From Budorcas taxicolor (Eukaryota > Chordata > Mammalia > Artiodactyla > Bovidae), in the NCBI RefSeq assembly GCF_023091745.1, contig NC_068910.1, positions 133,255,170 to 133,319,169 of the forward strand: a stretch of DNA of 64,000 nucleotides, read 5' to 3'. Of this stretch, positions 48,301 to 58,233 are shown one piece after another. Position numbers and translations under genes: made by a program. The notes beneath the pieces were generated by a model. That model saw only the letters and a list, made by a program, of their open reading frames with translations. It made no database searches and was not told the DNA's origin. Position 1 is the stretch's first letter, and each line of letters starts with the position of its first letter.

Positions 48301-48749
48301 ACAATTACTTTTTTATACACTATCCAAAACCAGAATGAAATGTCTTGTGATGCAGTGAGCTTCTTATCATGGGAGGTTTTACATTAGAGGCAACTCTTTT
48401 TTCCTTAAACATCCTCAAGTTTTTCCCACCTTAAAAAAAAAATGAATAAAAAGAAACCCTACTTCCCATTTCTTCTTCCCTTGAAAGCCCAAGTTCTTAA
48501 GAGAACAATTTATAGTTGCATGGGCACTTACTTCCTTACCTCCTAGATGCCCTTTGACCTCTGCCATTGGGCTTCTTTTCTCTCTAACCGATAGAGGTTA
48601 ATCTTACCAAAGTCTCCACCTGAACGTTTCTTTTTGCCTGTTAAATCCAAAGGATACTTTTTTAGATATTAATTGGTCTTCCTGAAGCATTTGACCCTGT
48701 CAGCCACTTTTTAAATCCCCCCATTGTCAGCCTTCCATGACAGCTAGAT

Positions 48750-49930
48750 CTCTTGGTGTCCACATGACTTTCTTACTGGTCCTTCTTAGACTCTTCTCCT
48801 TTTCCCCAGGATTTGTTCCCCAGACCTTCTCTTGTCCCTTTACACAGCCTGCATGATTTTATACTCTTTCCCACTCTCAGTTGGCCCCCTGCTCTGATGG
48901 CTTCCAGACCCATGTCTCGTCTCTGGTCTCACCCTGCGCTTCCTGTCTGAAAACCCACTGGCCGTCTGGACATTTCCACTTCAGTTTTTCAGAGGGTTCT
49001 CCAACCTCATGTGTCCAGAGTTTATTTGAGCATCTTCTGCTCCTTCCAGGTGTACTCTTACCCCTGTGTTCCCTGTGCGAGTGAACAGCACCAACCATCC
49101 AGCTGCTTGAGCTAGAAATGTGGGAGTTGTTCTTGACTCTCACTCCTGAATCCTTCACAAAATCCTACTGACTCTTTATCTTTAATGTCCCTTTTCTTCC
49201 ATCTTCTTTACCACTGCCCTAGAGCAGAGTCTCATTGTCTCTTGATTGGATTACTACAGTATTTTCCTGTTTTCCCTGACTCTAGTCATGGTCTCCTTAA
49301 ATCCATGCACAAATTGCTACCAGAGTGGTTTTCCTAAAATGCACATCTCATTGTGTTACTCCATCTGTTACGGTACTCATAGGTGTCTTCCCACCGGGAA
49401 TAAGTTCAGACTTTTTTTTTTTAAAGACGGCTTGGCTCTTACTTTTCTGTCTGTGCAGAATTTCTCTAGTTGTGGCAAGTAGGGGCTACTCTCGGGTCGC
49501 AGCGCGTGGGCTTTTCATTGCAGTGGCTCCTCTTGTTGCAGAGTGCGGACTCTAGAGCTCAGATTCAGTAGTTGCGGCACACAGGCTTAGCTGCCCCTCA
49601 GCATGTGGGGTCTTCCCGAACCCATGTCCCCTGCATTGGCAGGGAGATTCTTACCATCTAGACTCCAAGAAAGCCCCTCAAGCTCTTGATACTGTAGACC
49701 TTTTAGAACCTGACTGCTGACTTCTCTGGTTTTACCTTTTATCCCTTCTGTGCTCTCTCCACCCCACTGTATACTTCTGCTGTCTCAGGGTTTTAACTGA
49801 ACAGGTCATGCTCCCAAGTCTCAATGCAGTCTCCCCTTTAATGCTTCCTGCTCTTTAACTACCCTGACCAGTTTCTGTTCATCTCTGAGCACTCATCAAG
49901 TCCTGCCTCTTCCTTCTCCCTTTTGAGCAG
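48750..49930 (+). mobile_element. L2 LINE remnant split by a CHR-type SINE
   Basis: The left part (48750-49411) ends with the L2 wording 'atctcattgtgttactccat' and gggaataagttcagact. The right part (49680-49930) resumes with cttttagaacctgactgctg, cactgtatacttctgctgtc and 'ctgagcactcatcaagtcct'. The boundaries at the far ends are approximate. All frames are broken. Confidence 0.6.
49412..49679 (-). mobile_element. CHR-type tRNA-derived SINE
   Basis: In reverse orientation it starts with a T run, then 'tttctctagttgtggcaagt', aggggctactctcgggtcgc, gcagtggctcctcttgttgc, gtagttgcggcacacaggct and a tRNA-like end (ctgcattggcagggagattc). This layout is typical of cetartiodactyl CHR SINEs. Confidence 0.8.
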
Positions 49931-49956
49931 GTCCTAATAACAACAGTGCTAAAGGT

Positions 49957-50040
49957 AATAACGTGGACAGAGGAGCTGGTGGGCTAAAGTTCATGGGGTC
50001 ACAAAGAGTCAGACACAACCGAGTAGCTAACAACAACAAC
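49957..50040 (+). mobile_element. Bov-A SINE 3' fragment
   Basis: 'acgtggacagaggagctggt', gggctaaagttcatggggtc, acaaagagtcagacacaacc and a caacaacaa tail; the 5' half is missing. Confidence 0.8.
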
Positions 50041-50265
50041 AGTGACAAAAACAGTAACACTGAGTACTTTCTATGTGCCAGATGCTGTTCATTTCATTCT
50101 GATAACATCCCATGAGTTAGGTATTGACATTACCATTTACAGACAAGGAATCTAAGGCAAAGAAGTAAAATAATAGCTCAAGTTGGCAGAGCTAGTAAGT
50201 GGTGGAACTGGGATCCAAATCCTAGTAGTCTGACTCCAGACCCCTGGCTCTCAACCCTTTTGCTG
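50040..50265 (-). mobile_element. MIR SINE
   Basis: Reverse reading: tttctatgtgccagatgctg, 'ttacagacaaggaatctaag', ggcagagctagtaagtggtg and aactgggatccaaatcctag. Confidence 0.75.
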
Positions 50266-50929
50266 CAGAGTCTCTTGATTCACAAAGCTTTGGATGTCTC
50301 TGGGATCAGACCTGGCAGGGTGCTCAGTTCCACCCCAGAACCAGTTCCTAGTCCTTTCTGTGTATGGATCTGGGTGACCCCTCAGACAGCCACGTGTTAG
50401 CCTGTGGCCAACCGGACTGCTGAGTGCCACTCTTTCCTGCCTTGTGTCTAAGAATTCCCTTGGATTTCAGGGTCACCTACATGACCCTCTAGGACATCTT
50501 CTTATCTAAAAGTTTTGTGTGACCCCAGGGCTGTGGAATCCTATGACTGCCTCTCACTATTCTCTGCCTATCCCCTGCCTCATCTGAAACACAGGTACCC
50601 ACAGTTCGTGATAGCTCGCTATGCTCTCTGCTGGAGCTTGGCTTATTTAACAATGAACTTGGCCAGTCTCTGTCCTGAGTCTTCATTTCCATTTCCTAGC
50701 AAAAAGTGGGCTACACTTGACCCAGTCCAGGATATTATTTTGTCTCTTTCTTTTTACCTTATGCTAAAGTCAGGCTATCATTAACAAAACCTCCTTGTTT
50801 TCAGACCACATCCCCCTTAATAGCTCCACGAGCCTATATGAGACCTCCCTCTCAGTTGTAATTTTTACAATACAGTAAAGAAAAGTGTAGCATTTGCAGT
50901 CAATCTGTTCTTTCCTTTTGTTGGCCTTG

Positions 50930-51075
50930 GACCCTGTGATAATCAATTTCCCTGAGACTCAGTGTCATCTCTAAAATGGAGACAGTGATACCTCCCCTGA
51001 AGACTGATGTAAGGGTCAGAAATAACACATGGAATGTGCCTAATAGAGCATTTGGTTCCTAGGAGGTGCCTGGTG
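50930..51075 (+). mobile_element. MIR-like SINE remnant
   Basis: 'ttccctgagactcagtgtca', tctctaaaatggagacagtg and aatgtgcctaatagagcatt give the 3' half of a MIR. Confidence 0.6.
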
Positions 51076-51208
51076 AATGGTGGCCTCTGCAGCAGCAGTG
51101 GTGATCATGGTAGTGGTGGTGATGGGACATTTCCAAGCCTCACTCCCCTCTAGGAGGGTTAGCATGTACCGTACTGTCACCTTTCAAGACTCGGCTTGGT
51201 GTGCTCTG

Positions 51209-51421
51209 TGTGTGCTGTGCTAAGTTGCTTCAGTTGTGTCCGACTCTGTGACCCTATGGACTGTAGCCTGCCAGGCTCCTCTGTCCATAGGCAAGAATGC
51301 TAGAGTGTATTGCCATGCCTTCATCCAGGGAATCTTCCTGACCCAGGGATCAAACCCTTGTCTCAGGCATCTCCTGCATTGGCAGGAAGATTCTTTACCA
51401 CTGGCACCATCTGGGAAGCCC
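51209..51421 (-). mobile_element. Bov-tA SINE (full)
   Basis: Reverse orientation from the TG run and 'aagttgcttcagttgtgtcc' to the tRNA-like head: gacccagggatcaaaccctt, tcctgcattggcaggaagat, tctttaccactggcaccatc and tgggaagcccc. A short internal deletion removes part of the body near 51288. Confidence 0.92.
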
Positions 51422-51750
51422 CAGGTGTCGCCTGGTCTGCCTAATTATGTTGGAAAAAGTAGGCTTGTCCTTTGAGATGGGTCAGGTGCTGACTGGAAAG
51501 ATCAGCTACAGGAACTAAGCTTGGCCCTCAGGTTAAGCATATGCAAGAGGAGTCCATCCAATATGACCAGTCAGAACCATGGAAAAGGCATAGAGTAATG
51601 GTACATTCAGCCTTGGGGTGATAGGAGGTACCAAGCGTTGGGCATCTGGGAGTCAGTGTATTCAGAGATCTAAGGAGGAAGATTGGTGGTTTGCATTGAG
51701 ATGACGCTTAACAAATAGCAAGCTCTCTTACCAGCTAGCAGGCTTCAGTT

Positions 51751-51777
51751 GCTGCTGCTGCTGCTGCTGCTGCTGCT
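51751..51777. repeat. (GCT)9 trinucleotide repeat
   Basis: Nine uninterrupted GCT units form the tail side of the Bov-A2 element on the reverse strand. Confidence 0.97.
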
Positions 51778-52038
51778 AATCACTTCAGTCGTGTCCGACT
51801 CTGTGTGACCCCATAGACGGCAGCCCACCAGGCTCCCCCATCCCTGGGATTCTCCTGGCAAGGCAAGAACACTGGAGTGGGTTGCCATTTCCTTCTCCAA
51901 TGCATGAAAGAGGAAAGTGAAAGTGAAGTCGCTCAGTCATGTCCGACTCTTCGCAACCCCATGGACTGCAGCCCACCAGGCTCCTCCGTCCATGGGATTT
52001 TCCAGGCAAGAGTACTGGAGTGGGGTGCCATTGCCTAC
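51751..52038 (-). mobile_element. Bov-A2 dimeric SINE
   Basis: Two Bov-A monomers in tandem, both in reverse orientation: 51778-51903 and 51904-52038. The first is preceded by a (GCT)9 run and each contains actggagtgggttgccattt-like text near its 5' end. The dimer with a linker (gcatgaaagaggaaagtgaa) is the standard Bov-A2 arrangement. Confidence 0.92.
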
Positions 52039-52789
52039 TGGGCTGCAAATCAGAGGCAGGGTTGCTAGGGCACCAGGTAAGGTAGGGATAGGGGTAAAAG
52101 CCATATTATCAAATGTGAACACCAGGACAAGGCTGGGTTAGCTGCCAGTGAGACCCGATATGGAGGACTAGCCTGTTGGTAAGACATGTGCTTCCATTTG
52201 ATTTCTGTCATGGGACTGAATCTGAGCCTACATGGGGCCTCAGCAAAGGGGAAGGAAGGAGAGAGAGTCTGGGTACCAAGTGAGAGCACTCTCCCTTTCA
52301 AGGGTTCTCTGCCTCAGTGGTCTTCCTTAGAGGGGCCCCGAGTGTGTGGGCACTACTTCCACAAGGTGACAACATATTTACCTTACACAGTGAGACTAAC
52401 ACACTGGTGGGAAGAATCAAGTTGCTGACCTCAGAGACCGCTGATGTGGTTTAGAAAGGAAACCAGGAAAGCTGTTCCAGAGAAAAGCTTCCTCATCTGC
52501 CCGGTATTGATTCTGAAAGCAAGCCACGTATTACCATGTCTTCCAACAGTTGCTTTCAAACCATACTGTCTTCCTTTCTCTTCCACCTTTTTCATTTCTG
52601 TGACACTAGGCCCACAGGGTAGGCCTCTGAAAGCCAGCATTGTTGTAGCTGAAAGGGAGAGGGAGACTGTGATGGATTTGCATATGGGGGAATGTATGCA
52701 AATTATACAATGAAAATATTTCTCCTGGATAAAAACATTTTGAGAGTATTTTAAACCTGTGCTATAAGCATGTAAAAATAAGTAATAAA

Positions 52790-52985
52790 AATAACTGCCA
52801 TTTACTGAATACATACCTTTATAAGAAATATCTCATTTCATCCTTGAAACAATTCTGTGCAGTAGATTTTAATGTTGTCTTCAATTTCCAGATGAAAAAA
52901 ATCAGGCCTAGAGATGGTCATTCAAGTTTTGGGGACAAGCTTTGAACCCAGACATTCTGATACCAGAACCCATGCTTCTAGCTCA
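52790..52985 (-). mobile_element. MIR SINE remnant
   Basis: Reverse reading: ctgccatttactgaatacat, ttccagatgaaaaaaatcag, gacaagctttgaacccagac and 'ccagaacccatgcttctagc'. Confidence 0.65.
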
Positions 52986-53096
52986 ATACATTCAGAGTAA
53001 TGGGAAAAACTGAGCTTCTTCAACTCTCACTTTATTTTTTTTCCAAATGAAGCTTCTATTTTATTTTTTTAAAATTTCTAATTATAAAACCACACA

Positions 53097-53112
53097 TTTT
53101 CAATATAGAAGT
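53097..53112. repeat. Target-site duplication, left copy (inverted BovB)
   Basis: ttttcaatatagaagt matches 56134-56149 (ttttgaatatagaagt) at 15 of 16 positions. Confidence 0.85.
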
Positions 53113-56100
53113 TCAGTTCAGTTCATTTCAGTCGCTCATTTCAGTCGTGTCTGACTCTTTGCAACCCCATGAACCGCAGCACGCCAGACCTCCCTGTCCA
53201 TCACCAACTCCAGGAGTCCAACCAAACCCATGTCCATCGAGTCAATGATGCCATCCACCCATCTCATCCTCTGTCATCCCTTTCTGCTCCTGCCCTCAAT
53301 CTTTCCCAGCATCAGGGTCTTTTCCAATGAGTCAGCTCTTCGCATCAGGTGGCCAAAGTATTGGAGTTTCAGCTTCAACATCGGTCCTTCCAAAGAACAC
53401 CCCATCCAGGACTGATCTCCTTTAGGATGGACAGGTTGGATTTCCTTGCAGTCCAAGGGACTTTCAAGAGTCTTCTCCAACACCACTGTTCAAAAGCATC
53501 AATACTTGGGTGCTCAGCTTTCTTCACAGTCCAACTCTCACATCCATACATGACCACTGGAAAAACCATAGCCTTGACTAGACGGACCTTGTTGGCAAAG
53601 TAATGTCTCTGCTTTTGAATATGCTGTCTAGGTTGGCCATAACTTTCCTTCCAAGGAGTAAGCGTCTTTTAATTTCATGGCTGCAGTCACCATCTGCAGT
53701 GATTTTGGAGCCCCCACAAAATAAAGTCTGACATTGTTTCCACTGTTTCCCCATCTATTTCCCGTGAAGTGATGGGACCGGATGCCATGATCTTCGTTTT
53801 CTGAATGTTGAGCTTTAAGCCAACTTTTTCACTCTCCACTTTTACTTTCATCAAAAGGCTCTTTAATCTTCTTCACTTTCTGTCATAATGGTGGTGTTAC
53901 CTGCATATCTGAGGTGATTGATATTTCTCCCGGAAATCTTGATTCCAGCTTGTGCTTCATCCAGCCCAGCATTTCTCATGATGTACTCTACATGTAAGTT
54001 AAATAAGCAGGGTGACAATATCCAGCCTTGACATACTCCTTTTCCTATTTGGAACCAGTCTGTTGTTCCATGTCCAGTTCTAACTGTTGCTTCCTGACCT
54101 GCATACAGGTTTCTCAAGAGGCAGGTCAGGTGGTCTGGTATTCCCATCTCTGGGAATACCTGTGGAAGAATTTTCCACAGTTTACTGTGATCCACACTGT
54201 CAAAGGCTTTGGCATAGTCAATAAAGCAGAAATAGATGTTTTTATGGAACTCTTCTTGCTTTTTCCATGATCCAGCAGATGTTGGCAATTTGATCTCTGG
54301 TTCCTCTGCCTTTTCTAAAAACAGCTTGAATATCTGGAAGTTCACAGTTCACATATTGCTGAAGCCTGGCTTGGAGAATTTTGAGCATTACTTTACTAGC
54401 GTGTGAGATGAGTGCAGTTGTGCAGTAGTTTGAGCATTCTTTGGCATTGCCTGTCTTTGGGATTGGAATGAAAACTGCCCTTTTCCAGTCCTGTGGCCAC
54501 TGCTGAGTTTTCCAAATTTGCTGGCATATTGAGTGCAGCACTTTCACAGCATCATCTTTCAGGATTTGAAATAGCTCAAGTGGAATGCCATCACCTCCAC
54601 TAGCTTTGTCCGTAGTGATGCTTGCTAAGGCTCACTTGACTTCACATTCCAGGATGTCTGGCTCTAGGTGAGTGATCACACCATCATGATTATCTTGGTT
54701 GTGAAGATATTTTTTGTACAGTTCTTCTATGTATTCCTGCCACCTCTTCTTAATATCTTCTGCTTCTATTAGGTCCCTACCATTTCTGTCCTTTATTGTG
54801 CCCATCTTTGCATGAAATGTTCCCTTGGTATTTCTAATTTTCTTGAAGATTTCTGACAGAATGTGGTCCACTGGAGAAGGGAATGGCAAACCTCTTCAGT
54901 ATTCTTGCCTTGAGAACCCCATGAATAGTATGAAAATGCAAAAAGATAGGACACTGAAAGATGAACTCCCCACGTCAGTAGGTGCCCAATATGCTACAGA
55001 GATCAGTGGAGAAATAACTCCAGAAAGAATGAAGCGATGGAGCCAAAGCAAAAACAACACACAGTTGTGAATGGGACTGGTGATAGAAGCAAAATTCGAT
55101 GCTGTAAAGAGGAATGTTGCATAGGAACCTGGAATGTTAGGTCCACGAATCAAGGCAAATTGGAAGAGGTCAAACAGGAGATGGTAAGAGTGAACGTTGA
55201 CATTCTAGGAATCAGTGAACTAAGATGGACTGGAATGGGTGAATTTAACTCAAATGACCATTATATCTGCTACAGTGGGCAGGAATCCCTCAGAAGAAAT
55301 GGGGTAGCCATCATAGTTATGAAGAGAGTCTGAAATGCAGTACTTGGATGCAATCTCAAAAACGACCAAATGATCTCTGTTCATTTCCAAGGCAAACCAT
55401 TTGATATCATGGTAATTCAAGCCTATGCCCCAACCAGTAACGCCAAAGAAACTGAAGTTGAACAGTTTTATGAAGACCTACAAGACCTTCTAGAACTAAC
55501 ACCCAAAAAAAGATATCCTTTTCATTATAGTGGACTGGAATGCAAAAGTAGGAAGTCAAGAAACACCTGGAGTAACAGGTAAATTTGCCCTTGGAGTACA
55601 GAATGGAACAGGGCAAAGGCCAATAGAGTTCTGCCAAGAGAATGCGCTGGTCATAGCAAACACCCTCTTCCAACAACACAAGAGAAGACTCTACACATGG
55701 ACATCACCAGATGGTCAACACCGAAAATCAGACTGATTATATTCTTTCCAGCCAAAGATGGAGAAGCTCTAAACAGTAAGCAAAATCAAGACTGGGAGCT
55801 GACTGTGGCTCAGACCATGAATCCTTATTGCCAAATTCAGACTTAAATTGAAGACAGTGGGGAAAACCACTAGACCATTCAGGTATGACCTAAATCAAAT
55901 CCCTTATGCTTATACAGTGGAAGTGAGAAATAGATTTAAGGGACTAGATCTGATAGACAGAGTGCCTGATGAACTATGGATGGAGGTTCATGACATTGTA
56001 CACGAGACAGAAATCAAGACCATCCCCAAAAAAAAGAAATGCAAAAAAGCGAAACGGCCTTCTGAGGAGGCCTTACAAATAGCTGTGAAAAGACGGGAAG

Positions 56101-56130
56101 CGAAAAGCAAGGGGTAAAAGGAAAGATATA
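53113..56130. mobile_element. BovB LINE with 5' inversion, inactive
   Basis: The left part (53113 to about 54848) is the BovB 3' half on the - strand: RT with FCFIDYAKAFDSVDHSKLWK and the C-terminal part. The right part (about 54849-56130) is the 5' half on the + strand: 5' region, endonuclease start (GTWNVRSTNQGKLEEVKQEM, 55037-55333) and linker (RVPDELWMEVHD). Normally both would lie on the same strand. Near-identical 16-mers at 53097-53112 and 56134-56149 bracket the whole, so it is one insertion. About 0.1 kb between the two halves is missing. The RT active site reads YAGN (53896-53907) in place of YADD, and frames are broken. Confidence 0.92.
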
Positions 56131-56133
56131 CCC

Positions 56134-56149
56134 TTTTGAATATAGAAGT
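56134..56149. repeat. Target-site duplication, right copy (inverted BovB)
   Basis: Matches 53097-53112 with one mismatch; three extra bases (ccc) lie between it and the recognisable BovB end. Confidence 0.85.
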
Positions 56150-56308
56150 ACAGACAAGCAAAAAGGAACAAAAATATTTTACCCACTCAGTTGTCTGTCT
56201 TAGTTGCTAATACTTTGGTGTTAATTCTTTCAGATATTTATTCTTCCATTATTTATACATATATGTATGTTGGTTGTCAGCTTTTCTCACTTAATGATAT
56301 ATCCGTCG

Positions 56309-56437
56309 GAGGGGGCAATGGCAGCCCACTCCAGTGTTCTTGCCTGGAGAATCCCAGGGACAGGGGAGCCTGGTGGGCTTCCCTCTATGGGGTCGCACAG
56401 AGTTGGACACGACTGAAGTGACTTAGCAGCAGCAGCA
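56309..56437 (+). mobile_element. Bov-A type SINE with target-site duplication
   Basis: 'caatggcagcccactccagt' through gttcttgcctggagaatccc to ggacacgactgaagtgactt and a gcagcagcagca tail. Flanked by gatatatccgtcg (56296-56308) and gatatatccatcg (56438-56450), 12 of 13 identical. Confidence 0.94.
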
Positions 56438-56773
56438 GATATATCCATCGTAGTGGATAAATATCTACAGTGGTTTTGTTTTTGTTTTTTTGGTGATGAA
56501 ATCTTTTATATTAAGACTTTTTACTTTTTCCCAGATTCTAGTAAATATAATTATAGGCTATTAAAAGTAGGTACCGTTATAAGTTGGTAAAGAGAAGCAC
56601 AGTAAGCATTGAAAACAGAGGGCTGGGTTTAAGCCAAGCATTCAGAATCATTTTCCAAGAGAAAGCTTCAGAGAAGGGCAACTTACTTACAAATGCCCGC
56701 CCAAGCCTTTCCAGTTCCCCATTGTAGATGTACATATATTAGAGGAATGTGAGGACATTCTGAGCCCCTAAAA

Positions 56774-56935
56774 TTGGCTGAGATGATGGTGGAGACAGTG
56801 ATGGTGGAGGTGGTGGTGGTGGGTGGGTGGGGAATTCTTCAAAACATTAATAGTTGTAGCCTCTCTCCTCTTCCCCCTTCTTCCCTCTCTCCTTTTTCTC
56901 TACCTGCCCCCCCCCCCTTTTTTTTCTTCCTTTTT
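56774..56935. repeat. GGT-rich and polypyrimidine low-complexity tracts
   Basis: A GGT/GGTGGG-rich run (about 56783-56831) is followed 80 bases later by a C11-T8 tract. Purine/pyrimidine asymmetry is strong. Open frames through it are artefacts. Confidence 0.85.
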
Positions 56936-57591
56936 GTCTGTTCCATCTCCTCTTGGGAGATCCTTTCCTGAAATCAGGGCTCTAGCCAGGATCCAGGATG
57001 CAGCACTTGGTTCCGATCCAAGTGTGGTTTTAGGTGGTAGTGCTTTCCAGGACCCCTAAGAGCTGTGTGATGTGAGTCCTCTGCAGCTGTGATGGGCAAA
57101 TCAGGAGTTTCTGGGCTCTAGGATAAAGGCTTTTGAGAACTTGTGAGTGGAGTGCTTCTGGGACAAGGGTGCCAGGAACCAGCACCTAAGAGCTTCAGGT
57201 GAAAGGGTTTCAGGCTAAATATTATGAAAACTGAAAGCTAAACTTACATCACCAACAAGAACAGCCCACCAAATAGATATGTGTTTTTTTTTCTCTTCTG
57301 CTGAGCAACTGGAGATATTTCATGAACCAATTATGTTTGGAATAATTTTTTAATAGGAGGAAGAAAAGCCCACTGCCAAGTTCTGACAGGCATAAAGCAT
57401 TACAGCTGGTTATTCCACATGGATAGGCAAGCAGGTTTGGGACAGAGGGAGCTAAGTTCCTGTGGCCTCCTGTGGTACCAGGTGATATCCAAGTTTCATC
57501 GGGATAGGGTCCCTTTATTTGTCTCAGGATATGCAAGACAGCTGCCCAGCCGGCCCAAGGCACTGCCTCTTGGGTTTCGGTAGAGACTAGT

Positions 57592-58233
57592 ATGGGCTTC
57601 CCTGGTGGTTCAGACAGTAAAGAATCTGCCTGCAATGCAGGAGACCCGGGTTCAATCCCTGGGTTGGAAGGATCCCCTAGAGAAAGGAATGGCGAATACA
57701 GGTATGACCTAAATCAAATCCCTTATGATTATACAGTAGAAGTGAGAAATAGATTGAAGGGACTAGATCTGATAGATAGAGTGCCTGATGAACTATGGAC
57801 GGAGGTTAGTGACATTGTACAGGAGACGGGGATCAAGACCATCCCCATGGAAAAGAAATGCAAAAAAGCAAAATGGCTGTCTGGGGAGGCCTTACAAATA
57901 GCTGTGAAAAGAAGAGAAGCAGAAAGCAAAGGAGAAAAGGAAAGATATAAGCATCTGAATGCAGAGTTCCAAAGAATAGCAAGAAGAGATAAGAAAGCCT
58001 TCCTCTGCAATCAATGCAAAGACATAGAGGAAAACAACAGAATGGGAAAGACTAGAGATCTCTTCAAGAAAATTAGAGATACCAAGGGAACATTTCATGC
58101 AGAGATGGGCACAATAAAGGACAGAAATGGTAGGGACCTAACAGAAGCAGAAGATATTAAGAAGAGGTGGCAAAATACACAGAAGAACTATACAAAAAAG
58201 ATCTTCACAACCAAGATAATCATGATGGTGTAA
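57592..58233 (+). pseudogene. BovB linker/pre-RT fragment in frame with SINE head
   Basis: A 213-codon open frame. The first ~35 codons read the Bov-tA head; the rest is BovB (YDLNQIPYDYTVEVRNRLKG, LIDRVPDELWTEVSD, RDLFKKIRDTKGTFHAEMG). The BovB frame is lost near 58172 by a one-base deletion and ends 20 codons later. The hybrid frame is a by-product of nested insertion and not a gene. Confidence 0.85.
57594..57697 (+). mobile_element. Bov-tA SINE, 5' part (split by BovB)
   Basis: The tRNA-derived head: gggcttccctggtggttcag, acagtaaagaatctgcctgc, gggttcaatccctgggttgg and the start of the body (agaaaggaatggcgaa). The body continues at 59776 on the far side of the BovB. Confidence 0.88.

Noticed and set aside
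51751..52038. Regular repeat array resembling CRISPR or satellite
   Set aside because: It is a (GCT)9 run plus the two monomers of a Bov-A2 SINE.
54842..56130. Independent + strand BovB next to a separate - strand BovB
   Set aside because: The matching 16-mers lie outside both halves and none is found between them, so one inverted insertion explains the data better.
57592..58233. A 213-codon hybrid protein gene
   Set aside because: It joins a SINE head to a BovB fragment by nested insertion and is frameshifted before the RT core.
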